The position numbers and the translations under genes are program-made. Below are positions 33,402 to 43,463 of a DNA stretch of 64,000 nt, piece by piece. The notes beneath the pieces were generated by a model. That model was given only the letters and a program-made list of their open reading frames with translations. It did no database searches and had not been told where the DNA came from. How positions within the stretch are numbered: position 1 is the stretch's first letter; each line of letters begins with the position of its first letter. The DNA comes from Tetracentron sinense (Eukaryota > Streptophyta > Magnoliopsida > Trochodendrales > Trochodendraceae), in NCBI GenBank assembly GCA_015143295.1, contig CM026551.1, positions 17,843,827 through 17,907,826 on the forward strand, read 5' to 3'.

Positions 33402-34619
33402 TGAATTTGATTCATTATCAAAATGGTTAACTCCTTCAATAATTTCATTAAAGAAATCAGTTGCCTTTGCACAGTTTCAAATGCTCAAATCCAAGTGGAT
33501 TTGCCATAACCACTCTCAGAAGTCAGGATGGAGAGTGACCGGTGCACCAGAAAAAATGTGACCCTGCCTCTCCACCCATATTTAGTGGGTGTGCCAATCG
33601 ATTCCAACTGTCCAGCACCTCATCGATGTAATATAGGTTTGCCTCAAAACAAAGTCAACAGATAATTCAAACCATACAGCCACTCTCTTCCTTTAGAGAA
33701 GCTTCTAAAAACATAACCACCTAGGTTGACACACCTAAAAACTGCCACAAAAAGGATCCTCCCAACTGCCAGTCAACATCTTTCTTTCAAATGGTCAGTA
33801 ATACACATAAATATTTCATCAATACCGTCCATTTCGTATGGTTTCTAGGTATCAGCCATGCAAGAGAAAGCATGTCGATAGGAAAACTTCGATTAGTAAA
33901 TACGAATACCAATTGGAACATGGAATTGGGGGACAGCACCATGCTTCGTGGTACCACAATATACTACTCCACAAACTTTCTTCAGGCCTGATTCCAACTA
34001 CCAATGCCAGACAGCTTAACAATACTTTAAATACACGTCTACACATGATTTACAACCATATTTCAGGCCTCAAGTTAACCAGTATTCCTGAAACTGAAAG
34101 AGGCTATTTCAATCCTATTTCAGCTGAAAACTTAAAAATTAATTTGAATTACATGACAGAAGCATTAACCATACTTGGAGCAAGAAAAGGGAAGTTGATT
34201 GAAGCATCCTTCCAGGAAAAGACGAATTTTACCTCATTAAATGTAGTATAAACAATTTCTCTCTTAAATATTGTATATAATTGGGGAAATTTGCACTTTC
34301 ACCGGTAGGGGAGCCAAATCGTTTCCCATACAGGTATACAGTACCTTCTGCTTGCAACAGTTTGTGAATAAAACCAACCACTAATTCCTTGAGAGGAAGC
34401 ACAAAGAGAAGCCCCAAATATATATATATATATATATAGGCCCTCTTATTGATTTCAATGCCTTCAACGATTACAATAGGGTCCTTTTTATAGGACTATG
34501 GGCATACAACTCCTAATAAATAAGAAAATAGAACATCCTAAAATAAACAAACAACTCTTACTGACATAAAGGACTTGTAATAGTAGAACAGTTTCCTGTA
34601 GCTTCGCCTTGTGGTGTTG
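33402..34619. other. Duplicated flank without a gene (unit 3)
   Basis: 33402-34440 matches 8453-9505. The match ends in a TATA repeat (34420-34438). 34441-34619, next to the 3' end of the unit-3 gene, has no match elsewhere in the window. A 137-codon forward frame at 33838-34251 is disrupted in the unit-1 copy, so I do not call it a gene. Confidence 0.6.
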
Positions 34620-36099
34620 TTACCGTAAAATATAAAAAAATAAAAGAATAAAAATAAAAAAAATTAAAATAAAAAATGACCTACCCTTCCCAACATTTCT
34701 TCCATTTCGGTGGATGTAGATAACTATCCGATACAGGAAGTACATCATAGGCAACGTCAGTACAACCATGAGAATATTAGGAATGACATATCCTGCGCCT
34801 GGAATGGTAGTCATTAGTGACAACACGTAGGTTAAACCCATAAAGGCTAGGGCTAGTCGGACTAAATTGGAGAAAGGTAATCCCGCTGTGAAGATAAAGA
34901 TCATTGCAACGGATATCAAAAACCCTGAGACGTTACAAAACGTGAACATAGTGAATAGATCTAAATTAGTAAACATTATCGCTGTTCCGGCTTTGTGTGA
35001 CTTCTCCCGGTGAGAGAAAATGGTGGTGTTGGTGTTGGTAACGTTATTGTAAACCGGGTGAAAGTTATCCTGCCACACACCACCGGGAGGGGTGACTCCG
35101 GTTTGAAAGGTTGCAGTTGCAGTCAATACAGCTACCACTAATAGTGCACTCCTCACCTCTATCGAGTAATCACTGAACACCACACGCCTAAACTGTGCTT
35201 TCCAACCCCTTAAAGGCCTTGAGATTTTTGAAACCACCCGACTTTGTTGACTAGTAAGAGGTGGTGAGGTAGCGACTATCTCATCGCCTTTCTTTGCTTT
35301 AGCACGGCGAAGGATATCTTCGATTTCCCTATTCTCTCCGGGAAGTTGCAATAAGACGTCGAGGGCGGTTCGATTGTTTGCGTTCATGGTGTTCACTTTC
35401 ACCCTCACACTATAAATGCGAACCAAATCCTTTATAATCTGTGCAATGGAAATGGAAATGCATATTAACATCTGAAAAAACAAAATTTTAAAAAATAAAA
35501 ATGGAGGGAACATAAAGGTTTACCTGGGGTAGAGCTTTTGAGGTTGCATAGTGCAAAACAGTGTTTCCTTCATCATCCTTCAAATTCACGATATATATTC
35601 TGTTGAGTTCTCTGACCCAATTCAATAATAATTTAAAGGTATCGAACTGTTCGTATTTCAAAGCGAGGTGAAGAACAGTCTCTTTATGAACCGTCAACTC
35701 TTCAAGAGATTTTGGGAATTGGTTCATCAGTTCATTAATAACATCAATTCTCCCAAAGATAACCGCAACGTGAAGAGGTGTTCTCTTCTCTCTGCCCTTT
35801 AGAAGACACAGCTCACGCCCAATTGTCAAGAGCTCTTTCATCATCATGGGGTCCACCTTTGTCGAAGCTAAATGAATGGGGCTAAGCCCATCTTGGTTTA
35901 GTTTCTTAAGAAAGGAGGGCTTCAGGTTTGCAATTTCCATTGCAAAAATATTTTTCCCGGCCGATACCGCTATATGTAAAGGAGTGTCTATAAATGGCAC
36001 CTGATCGATCTTCTCAAGAATAAATGGATCTTCATGGATTAGCGCGTAAAGGGCGTCTATATCTCCCTCTCGAGCAGCCTCGGTCAGCCTCTGATCCAT
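34620..36099 (-). CDS. Ankyrin-repeat/PGG-domain membrane protein, BDA1-like (reverse lineage, unit 3)
   Basis: Exon 1 is 36099-35524 (192 codons) and exon 2 is 35438-34620, with an 85-bp intron (CAG|GTAAAC ... TTGCACAG|ATT), giving about 464 aa. It has the five-repeat ankyrin part (TPLHIAVSAGKN, SPIHLASTKVDP, TPLHVAVIFGRID, TVLHLALKYEQ, TVLHYATSKA), the NANNRTALDVLLQLPGE linker, the first helix SALLVVAVLTATATF, GVTPPGGVW and three more helices. It is the best preserved gene of the cluster: proper start, GT donor and no internal stop. Odd: the stop used in the unit-1 copy is TCA here, so the protein runs on for about 20 residues that are almost all F, I and L before a new stop. It likely acts in a membrane, possibly in defence signalling as known for family members. 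Confidence 0.88.
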
Positions 36100-36277
36100 T
36101 TATTCTTTAGATAACAAGACAAATCCCCTCTCCTCTTCAAGATCTAGACATATGCTTGAACATGCCGGAAAATGGTGGTCTGAAGAATTATTTAATGAGA
36201 AAGAGAATGAAATTCCAAGGAAATTTTCTTTCGTCAAGGGCTGTAGACTTTAGAAAGAGGAGGGTAAGAAGAAGGGC

Positions 36278-36287
36278 TATATATAAA
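36278..36287 (-). promoter_or_regulatory. TATA box of the unit-3 ankyrin gene
   Basis: TATATATAAA on the plus strand (TTTATATATA on the gene strand), about 180 bp upstream of the start codon. The unit-1 paralogue does not have it. Confidence 0.6.
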
Positions 36288-36295
36288 CCTTAATC

Positions 36296-36545
36296 CATGG
36301 CCGACCAGTTTTTCATGACGTTACTTGCCTTTTGACTTTTGCCCCATCTCTGAAGAAGAATTAGCCATAGCCGACCAGTTCTCATGACGTTACTTGCCTT
36401 TTGACTTTTGCCCCATTTCCCATGACGTTACATGCCTTTTGACTTTTGCCCCATCTCTGAAGAAGAATTAGCCATAGCCGACTAGTTCTCATGACGGTAC
36501 TTACCTTTTGACTTTTGCCCCATCTCTGAAGAAGAATTAGCCATA
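36296..36545 (-). promoter_or_regulatory. Fourfold tandem promoter repeat with W-box and TGACG cores
   Basis: Four copies of a segment containing CATGACGTTACTTGCC and TTTTGACTTTTGCCCC, three followed by ATCTCTGAAGAAGAATTAGC. TTGACT cores, the WRKY-binding W-box core, are at 36332, 36401, 36439 and 36508. TGACG cores, bound by TGA-type bZIP factors, are at 36316, 36385, 36423 and 36492. All lie just upstream of the TATA box. The unit-1 gene has one copy (18400-18480), where the TGACG is TGATG. The function is inferred from motif content only. Confidence 0.7.
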
Positions 36546-36587
36546 ATTCAAAAATTATTGTTATGAAATGGTAGTGAAGGTTCCGGT

Positions 36588-36930
36588 CCGGTTATCACCC
36601 GTTGAGGTCTCCACGTGTCACTATTTGACACCCTATAACTGTGGTTAAGATTCACCCACTCCTAGGGTTCACCCAATCATTTTTTTTTAATATATTAATT
36701 CCTTTTTTAAAATTAAAAAACTGTTTTTTAATTTTAAAAAACCCTAAAAACAGTTTTTTAATTTTATAAAAGGAATTAATATATTAAAAAAAAACAAAAA
36801 AGGTTGGGTGAACCCTAAGGGTGAATGAATCTTAACCGTAGTTATAAGGTGTCAAAAAAGTGACATGTGGAGATCTCAAGGGGTGATAACTCAAAAAAGT
36901 GACATGTGGAGACCTCTAGGGGTGATAACC
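36588..36930. mobile_element. Foldback MITE, unit 3
   Basis: Copy of 18626-18843 with arms CACGTGTCACTATTTGACAC and complement, and an enlarged central palindrome of AAAAACTGTTTTTTAATTTT words. The right outer end (TGACATGTGGAGA) is duplicated (36850-36925). Confidence 0.7.
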
Positions 36931-37148
36931 GGAATTACCAAATCCGGTTATCACTGGATTTGAGTCTCCTTTATTTTTTATAAAAACATATTTACCTTTG
37001 ACCCACGAGGCCACGATTTCAGTGGTAGGTACCGGTAGGAGTTGAAAACTACATTCACCCTACAGGCCTCGGATTCTCGCGAAGCCAGAAGGGCCTCTTT
37101 CCTGTGTCCACAGAATAGGGGACATGTGGTTGGAGAAGTCATTTCTGT

Positions 37149-37288
37149 TATGCTTGGTTGCCGAGAAAATAGGTGAAAATATGGAAAAGAAAAGAAAACT
37201 TTATATTTCTAATACAATTCTTAGTTGTGTTTTGTCTAATTTTCTTTTCTTTTTCATGTTTCACTAATTTTCTTAGCAACCAAACATA
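37149..37288. mobile_element. Short MITE with TATGCTTGGTTGC ends
   Basis: TATGCTTGGTTGCCGAGAAA on the left and TTTTCTTAGCAACCAAACATA on the right are inverted repeats, 140 bp in all. The unit-1 paralogue (19068-19085) lacks it. Confidence 0.7.
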
Positions 37289-37734
37289 GGGTTCATGAAT
37301 TTTACTTCTTCACACATTATTTGACACTAGTTGAGTTGCACATGCAAGGCATGTGTTATATGTTTCAAATAACTTAAAAGAATAATGTAACATAAAAAAT
37401 TAATTAACACAGTGATAAAAATAAAGAAAAATAATCACCTCCTCAACCGGTGACGCGAGGAGCGAGTGGGAGTCTCATCTCTCCTTTTCTTGCCATGTGT
37501 CCCTCTTTTAATTTTATTTAACTGTGGTTAAGATTCATCCACCCTTAGGATTCACCCATCTACCATTGGTGTTTAGAAAAATAAAATTAAATAAAAATTA
37601 TCCAAAAGGTTAAAAAAAAGCTAACCTAAGCTAAATGGCAGTTGAAGGGCGGCTATGAAGCGAGCTGGTGAGCGAACTATTGCTCTAAAATAATATAGTA
37701 AACTCATCCCTAACCCATGATACATTGGGGAGAT

Positions 37735-38035
37735 TGGATCACAGTCAATTGTGATTGAACTCTACCTGAATTCAATAACACCCACAAGTAGTTAATAAGT
37801 GTCATTTTGAAATACTATTAACTGTAGTTAAGATTCATTAACTCTTAGGATTCAACAATATAACCTTGAGTAATATTTTTTTAATAGTTTTTTCTAAAAA
37901 CTAAGATTATACATGTGAAACCTGAAGAGTTAGTGGATCTTAACCATAGTTAATAATGGTTAAAAGGGACACGTGTTGACCTATGGGTACGATTGAACTC
38001 AGGAAGAGTTCAATCGCAATTGGCGAGGTCCAATC
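37735..38035. mobile_element. Foldback MITE
   Basis: Arms TCAATTGTGATTGAACTC and GAGTTCAATCGCAATTGGCG, with AACTGTAGTTAAGATTCATT and its complement inside. Same family as 40022-40340. Confidence 0.65.
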
Positions 38036-38338
38036 TCTATAGTGGTCATGATCTCTACATGTATTGTTCAAGGACGGTGGTATTCAAGTATGTGGTCATT
38101 AAGTCATTTGTAATATTAGTCATATGAAGGTCATTTTAGTAATTTTATCTAACATTAAATCACAAAGGCCGTTGGATGATGAGCATCACCATCATGGATG
38201 ATGTATGATGAGATGAACATAATATGTAAGACATAGAGTAAGTCGGTAGCCGTTTAGTGGTGAGGGTATTTTAGGTAAAGAAAAGGTTCGATGAAAGTCC
38301 ATTTAGTCTATTGACGTAAACATTTTTTAGTAAAGTTA

Positions 38339-38704
38339 GAGCATTAATCTTAGCAGCCTTATCAAATCTAGCTCACTAAAATGGTCAAAACTTACAAAAA
38401 GTCATATTGGTGAATCACTTTTTTAAAACACTCCACAACCTCACCAAATAACCAAAACTAAACAAAAAAAAAAAAAGAGAGAAAGTTTTATTTTATTTGT
38501 GTGAGCCCATAAAGGAGGGAAAGAGAGATATTTTGGGATTTGGTGAGTGTACAATGACTCACCAACATTGGTGAGTACCGTTCACTCACCAAACTGAAAT
38601 CTTTAAATTGATGAGGCTGCTAGAGACGGTATTTTACACTTTTCAACCAATTGGCTCACCAAAATTGCTAAAAAACTATATTAGTGAGGCTGCTAGGAAT
38701 GCTC
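38339..38704. mobile_element. PIF/Harbinger-type MITE
   Basis: Ends GAGCATTAATCTTAGCAGCC and GGCTGCTAGGAATGCTC are inverted repeats, flanked by TTA (38336-38338 and 38705-38707), the 3-bp target duplication typical of this superfamily. Confidence 0.8.
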
Positions 38705-39659
38705 TTATAGATATGATGATAAAGTGGTGAGATAAATGAGAGATATATCAAGTGGGGAGAAGTCAAAATCATGGAGAAAAAATAAAATAACTTCTCCCAT
38801 TTTTCATGCCACATGTCCCCTATTTTGTAGGGTGGGATTTGATCTGGCCCCTCCTTTGTGACCAACATGTGGCGAGAAAAAGGGGGAGATGTCATTTCAT
38901 TTTCCCCCCATTTTTTGACTTCTCTCCATTTTATATTCTCCCCCATTTTTATCACCACATGTCACTCACCAAGGGGGGGCAGATCAAAATGATCCGGCGA
39001 GAGCTAGATCAAATCCCACCCCTTATTTTGCGGACACTCGAGAGGAGCCTTTGGTTTGCTAGAGACAATCCAGAGCCCTATAGTTGATTGGTGGGTCATC
39101 AAATAGCCATAGGGCCTTCTTTATTTCTTTATGGACTGCAAATCCTCTGGTCGGCAGCTAATACCAAAATTGGTATTAGTGCCCACATGGAATGACATTT
39201 GACAACTCACGGAGCTTAATTTAATGCACAAAAGCTCCATCTTAACAACGTTTCAAAACGCTTTGTTCGGGTAAATTAGTAAATGACTATTAGTCTTGTT
39301 TGTTTAAGCACTTTCGTATTGCTTTTGATATTCACGATTAAACCGGCCATGTGTCCCATCCATCCACCTTTAATGTGTCTCATTCGTCGCGTCCTATTTT
39401 TTTACACTCACTAATTATGGTTAAGATTCATTCACCCTTAGGGTCCATCTATTTAACCATGGATTTTAGAGAAAGCCTTTCACTTTTAATACCTATTGAC
39501 TGTGGTTAAGATTTATTCACCTCAATGGTTCATCCATCTAACCTTAATTTTTAGAGAAAAAAATATTAATTTTAAGTTGATTAGAGCAACTCCAACGCAC
39601 TCTCTAAAGTTCACATTATCGGCAAAATAGTTAGCTAAGAGCAAAATCATAGCTCCAAC

Positions 39660-39941
39660 CAGTGTTGTCAGGATCGGATTGGACCGGTCGGTCGAACCTG
39701 TGGAACCGGGAACCGGTTCCCAAAACCCTCAGAACCGACCATAATTCAAAACTGGGCTATTTAATGAAAATCGTGGGAACAGGCCGGTTGAACCGGGAAC
39801 CGGTGGTCATAACCGATCAAATATGAGTAAAAATGGATTTTATTAAAAATAAAAATAAATAAAAGACATGGTTGAACCAGACACGGTCGAACCGGTGGAA
39901 CCGGAACCGGCCACTCAACCGGTTCGGTTATGATAACATTG
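39660..39941. mobile_element. hAT-type MITE (282 bp), nested
   Basis: Ends CAGTGTTGTCA and TGATAACATTG are inverted repeats, flanked by GCTCCAAC on both sides (39652-39659 and 39942-39949), an 8-bp target duplication as for hAT. The body is rich in GAACCGGT words. Confidence 0.85.
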
Positions 39942-40021
39942 GCTCCAACGCACTCTCCAAATTCCAAAGCTATTATGCCGGAAGAGATTTTGCTCGGCAT
40001 TTGAAAACTGCAAAGTTCTCT

Positions 40022-40340
40022 CAATGGCAGCCAATTGTGATTGAACTAATAAGGGAGAGTTCAATCGTACCAAGAGGCCAACTCGTGTCCCTTTTAACTT
40101 TTATTAACTGTGGTTAAGATTCATTAACCCTTGGAGTTTGATAATAAAAAATAGTTTTTAGAAGAAAAAAAATTAGCTCTAGTTAAGAATTTTTAATTAT
40201 TATATTAATTTTTTTTTTGAAAACTAAATTTATATTGTTGAACCCCACGGGTTGAAGAAACTTAACCATATTTAATACGTGTTAAAAGAAACACGTGTAG
40301 GCCGCCGGTGGGTGCGATTGAACTCTCAATGGTTGCAATG
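40022..40340. mobile_element. Foldback MITE, nested
   Basis: Arms CAATGGCAGCCAATTGTGAT and ATTGAACTCTCAATGGTTGC with TTAACTGTGGTTAAGATTCA inside, inverted around an AT-rich centre. Confidence 0.65.
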
Positions 40341-40984
40341 ATATTAAAATAAAAAAAAAAGATTAAAAAAATAAGTATTTAATAAAAATAGAGAAGAAAT
40401 AGAGAGTGGGGTTGGTGTTGAAAGGAGAAAAAGTGACTCCTTATTTTAGGAAACTCACCATTTTAGAGTAAAAATATGGAAATTTTAGAGATAGGGTTGG
40501 AGATGCTCTTATACTTAACCATAGTTAAAGAGGTCTTTACAAGCTATCACGTGTACCTTTTAACACCCACTACTAACTGTGTCAAGATTCACTCACTCCT
40601 AGGATTCATCCATCTAACCTTAGGTTTTAGAAAAAATTAAAATACATATTAACCTTAGGTTGATTATGCTTAACCACAGTTAAAAGGGGCCTTACGAACT
40701 GCCACATATCTCTTATAACACCCACTAACCCACTAACTGTGGTGAAGATTCACTCACCTCGAGGGTTCATCCCTCTAACCTTAGTTATTAGAAAAATATT
40801 AACCTTACGTTGATTATGTTTAACCATAGTTAAAGGGGTTTTACAAGCCGCCATATGTCCCTTTTAACACCCACTAACTGTGGTTATGATTCACTCACCC
40901 CTAAGGTTCATCCATCTAACCTAGAGTGTAGAAAAAAAATTAAAGATATTATCCCATAATTAAAGGGGAAGAATAGGGAACATG

Positions 40985-42497
40985 GTATGGAGTATGAAAA
41001 TTCCATACTCTGCATCGTGGAGTACCCGGAGTATATTAAAGGTTCGGCATCTCGCAGAGCAGCCAAAGGTTCATCATCTCGTTGGGAAGGGAGGGGATAC
41101 CTTGTTATGGCTAGATCCTTGACACCCTAGGGGGATGGTATGCAAGCTTGGTCCTATTTAAACTCTCATTTGCTCGGTGTAAACAGAGGGAGCATTAGTT
41201 AGCTCTATTCGGGAAGGCGATGATTGGAATTTGCATACTAATAGCATGATTTTTCCGAGTGAGGCTTGAGAAGAGATTCAGACAGTTGAGGTGTTGGGAA
41301 ATAAGAACGATGTGATTATTTGGACCCCGGCCTCGAATGGGCAATTTTCTCTCAAATCGGCTTGGGACAATCTACGTCCATCCAGGCCAAAGGTGAGATG
41401 GGCTAAGCTGCTTTGGCATTCTCTCTTGATTCCTAAGCATGTTATGATTACTTGGATGACTATTTGGCATGCTCTAACTACAAAAGATAAGCTTCTCAGT
41501 TGGGGTATCCTCTCTAGGATGTTTGCTTTTTGTGTCATAGCTCCCATGAATCCAATGATCATTTATTTGCTTGTTACTCCTTTTCCATGGAGATTTGGCA
41601 AGTTATTGAGAGATTGCTTAAGCTTCAGCCGATGAGTTTCTTGAGATGGAACCGATTTATGAGCTTGATGAGTAGAAGGTATACCAGATCCAACTTTATA
41701 GGCTTTGTCTGAAAAGTAGCCTTTGCTGCTTTTGTCTACCATATATGAGCGGAAATGAATCGTAGATGTTTTTGGAATGAGTATTCCTGGCCAAGTGATG
41801 TTGTTAACAAGATTAAAGAGGATGTGGTGGCTAAGATCAATGTGGTTAGGCCGCATATTTGTGATAATGCTGCCAATATAAGGGTTGTTGGGGAATGGGG
41901 CCTCAAGGTCCAATTACGTTTCTCTCTTATTAGGTGGGTCTCTTGGGAGCCGCCGGACAGAGATGTGATCCGCTTGAATACAGATAGGTCATTCAAGCAT
42001 GCTTTAGGAGGTTATGGTTTTTTTTGTAGAAGTTGTGATGGGAATGCTCTTGGAGCCCTGGCAGGCCTTAGAGCGGGTAATTCAATGCTTCATTTTGAGC
42101 TTCTTGCGATTCATCGTTGTCTTGAAATGTTCTTAAACAGGAAATACGAGGTTGCTTCTAACTCGCATTGGGAGGTTTAGTTTGTTTTGATGAAATGTTT
42201 TTGGCCTTGGGGTTGTTATTTTCTCCTGTCTTGAATTGGAGATTTGAGTGCTTGTTTCGAAAGCTTTGAAATATGTTATAGCCCCCGTGAAGCAAACCGG
42301 TAGCAGATTTCCTTTCTAAATTAAGCACTGCTCTTGGGGAATCTTTTTTTATCCTTCTTAGTTTCCTCCTAGCTCGTTAGCTCGAATTGTGTCGACTGAT
42401 GCGAGGGGTTGTAGATTCATTTAGATGTAATTTTCTTGAAGTTTAATTTTATTTGGTAGGGGTCTGCCTAACCCTAACTTTCCGCTTCAAAAAAAAG
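40985..42497 (+). pseudogene. LINE 3' fragment with tail (unit 3, most complete)
   Basis: It has GGDTLLWLDPWHPRG, VLGNKNDVIIWTPASNGQFS, WAKLLWHSLLIPKHVMITWM, the zinc-binding region with CVICSSHESNDHLFACYSFS split over two frames, then WVSWEPPDRDVIRLNTDRSF, GGYGFFCRSCDGNALGALAG and FELLAIHRCLEM. PREANRVADFLSKLS near 42282-42327 is the end of the RNase H. An A-rich tail (CTTCAAAAAAAAG) lies at 42485-42497. LINEs of this type copy themselves by target-primed reverse transcription. Frame changes and a TAG at 42178-42180 kill it. Confidence 0.8.
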
Positions 42498-43284
42498 AAG
42501 CCCTAGCCGCTAATTTTACGCAATGTTTGTAGAGTCCAAAATTTTGGCCAATTTTTTCAGCTAAACTCAAAACTATTTTTATTTCTTTCAAGAAAATACA
42601 TTATGGAATGGATGAAGGGTCAGTAGTCCTAAATTTCTGAATTTTGAGTCTACACTTGCAGGAGATAGCTTCGATGTAATGCCTAATTATATAGACCTCA
42701 ACTGAAGATTGGTTTAGGCTTGGGAAATGGAAGTTTCCTTGCATTGGGATGGAAAAAAAAGGTTCATTAATTTTTTACCATATATTTTGTCCTATTCCTA
42801 TTCGAATCTATCAACAGGTGGAGTCCAGTTTACAAGGATTTCTTAAAGAATGTTGGGAGTCTGCCACATAATCACATGAATAAACTATTTTTGAAAGAGT
42901 TGATGAAATTTGCCTTTTTAACATTACAAGAAATCTTGTTTTTTTAACATTCCAAGAAATCGACTTTATTGCTTACAATTTTTACGACCGTAAGACATTG
43001 ATCACAGTCACAATGAGTAGAATGAACCGTGATATTCCAAGACGTAATCATAAGTTGACTGAAATATCACGATTATCTATCGGTGATTGTAGATTTCAAT
43101 TAACCAAGATTATTTGTTCAAAATACTGTCATTTTCGTGTTATTCTTACGATCACGGTTTAAATCTTAACCATGATTGGTTAAAATTAAAAGCTCACGGT
43201 CATTTAGCTATGATTGCAAATATCAATTAATCGAGATTAAACATTACAAACTTTGAACTTAAAATATCGTGAAAATATTAAATT
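42498..43284. other. Intergenic DNA, nothing recognised
   Basis: AT-rich. 42960-43250 has repeated words ATCACGGT, TCACGATTA and AACCATGATT in both directions, perhaps an old element. One broken frame near 42820 gives WSPVYKDFLKNVGSLPHN, unidentified. Confidence 0.5.
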
Positions 43285-43463
43285 TAAGAAATTAGCCTTG
43301 TATTCAGTGTTTCAACTGATCCGGGGTTAGAGACTTATCTTACTCTCCTAATTTGCAGAGTCCCCTTTTTCTTTTTCTTTTGGTGTAGGCATCATTTATC
43401 TATGTTAGTACGGTCAGTACGTCAGATGTTAGCTTGGGCATTGGAGCTCTTGCAACTCATACC

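Larger units (their letters stand above)
37067..39078. mobile_element. MULE-type MITE enlarged by nested insertions
   Basis: The ends GGCCTCGGATTCTCGCGAAG and GAGACAATCCAGAGCC match 18983-19271 and 24198-24488. Nested inside are a short MITE (37149-37288), about 1 kb of unknown DNA holding a foldback MITE (37327-38335), and a PIF-type MITE (38339-38704). A further inverted stretch around 38825-39010 (GATCTGGCCC...GGGGCAGATC type) looks like another small hairpin element. Confidence 0.6.
39594..40508. mobile_element. PIF/Harbinger-type MITE with two nested MITEs
   Basis: Ends GAGCAACTCCAACGCACTCT and AGATAGGGTTGGAGATGCTC are inverted, flanked by TTA on both sides (39591-39593 and 40509-40511). 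The empty paralogous site GTTGATTATACTTAAC is at 20220-20235. Confidence 0.85.
39138..40984. mobile_element. MULE-like element, right end lost (unit 3)
   Basis: Copy of 19331-20907: GCAAATCCTCTGGTCGGC at the left, the AATACCAAAATTGGTATT palindrome, and the ~150-bp MITE-arm array. It stops at 40984 where LINE sequence begins, so the right inverted repeat is deleted. A PIF-type MITE is nested in it. Confidence 0.7.

Noticed and set aside
33838-34251. 137-codon forward frame with no stops
   Set aside because: The paralogous stretch at 8900-9300 has stops and indels in the same frame and no protein family was recognised.
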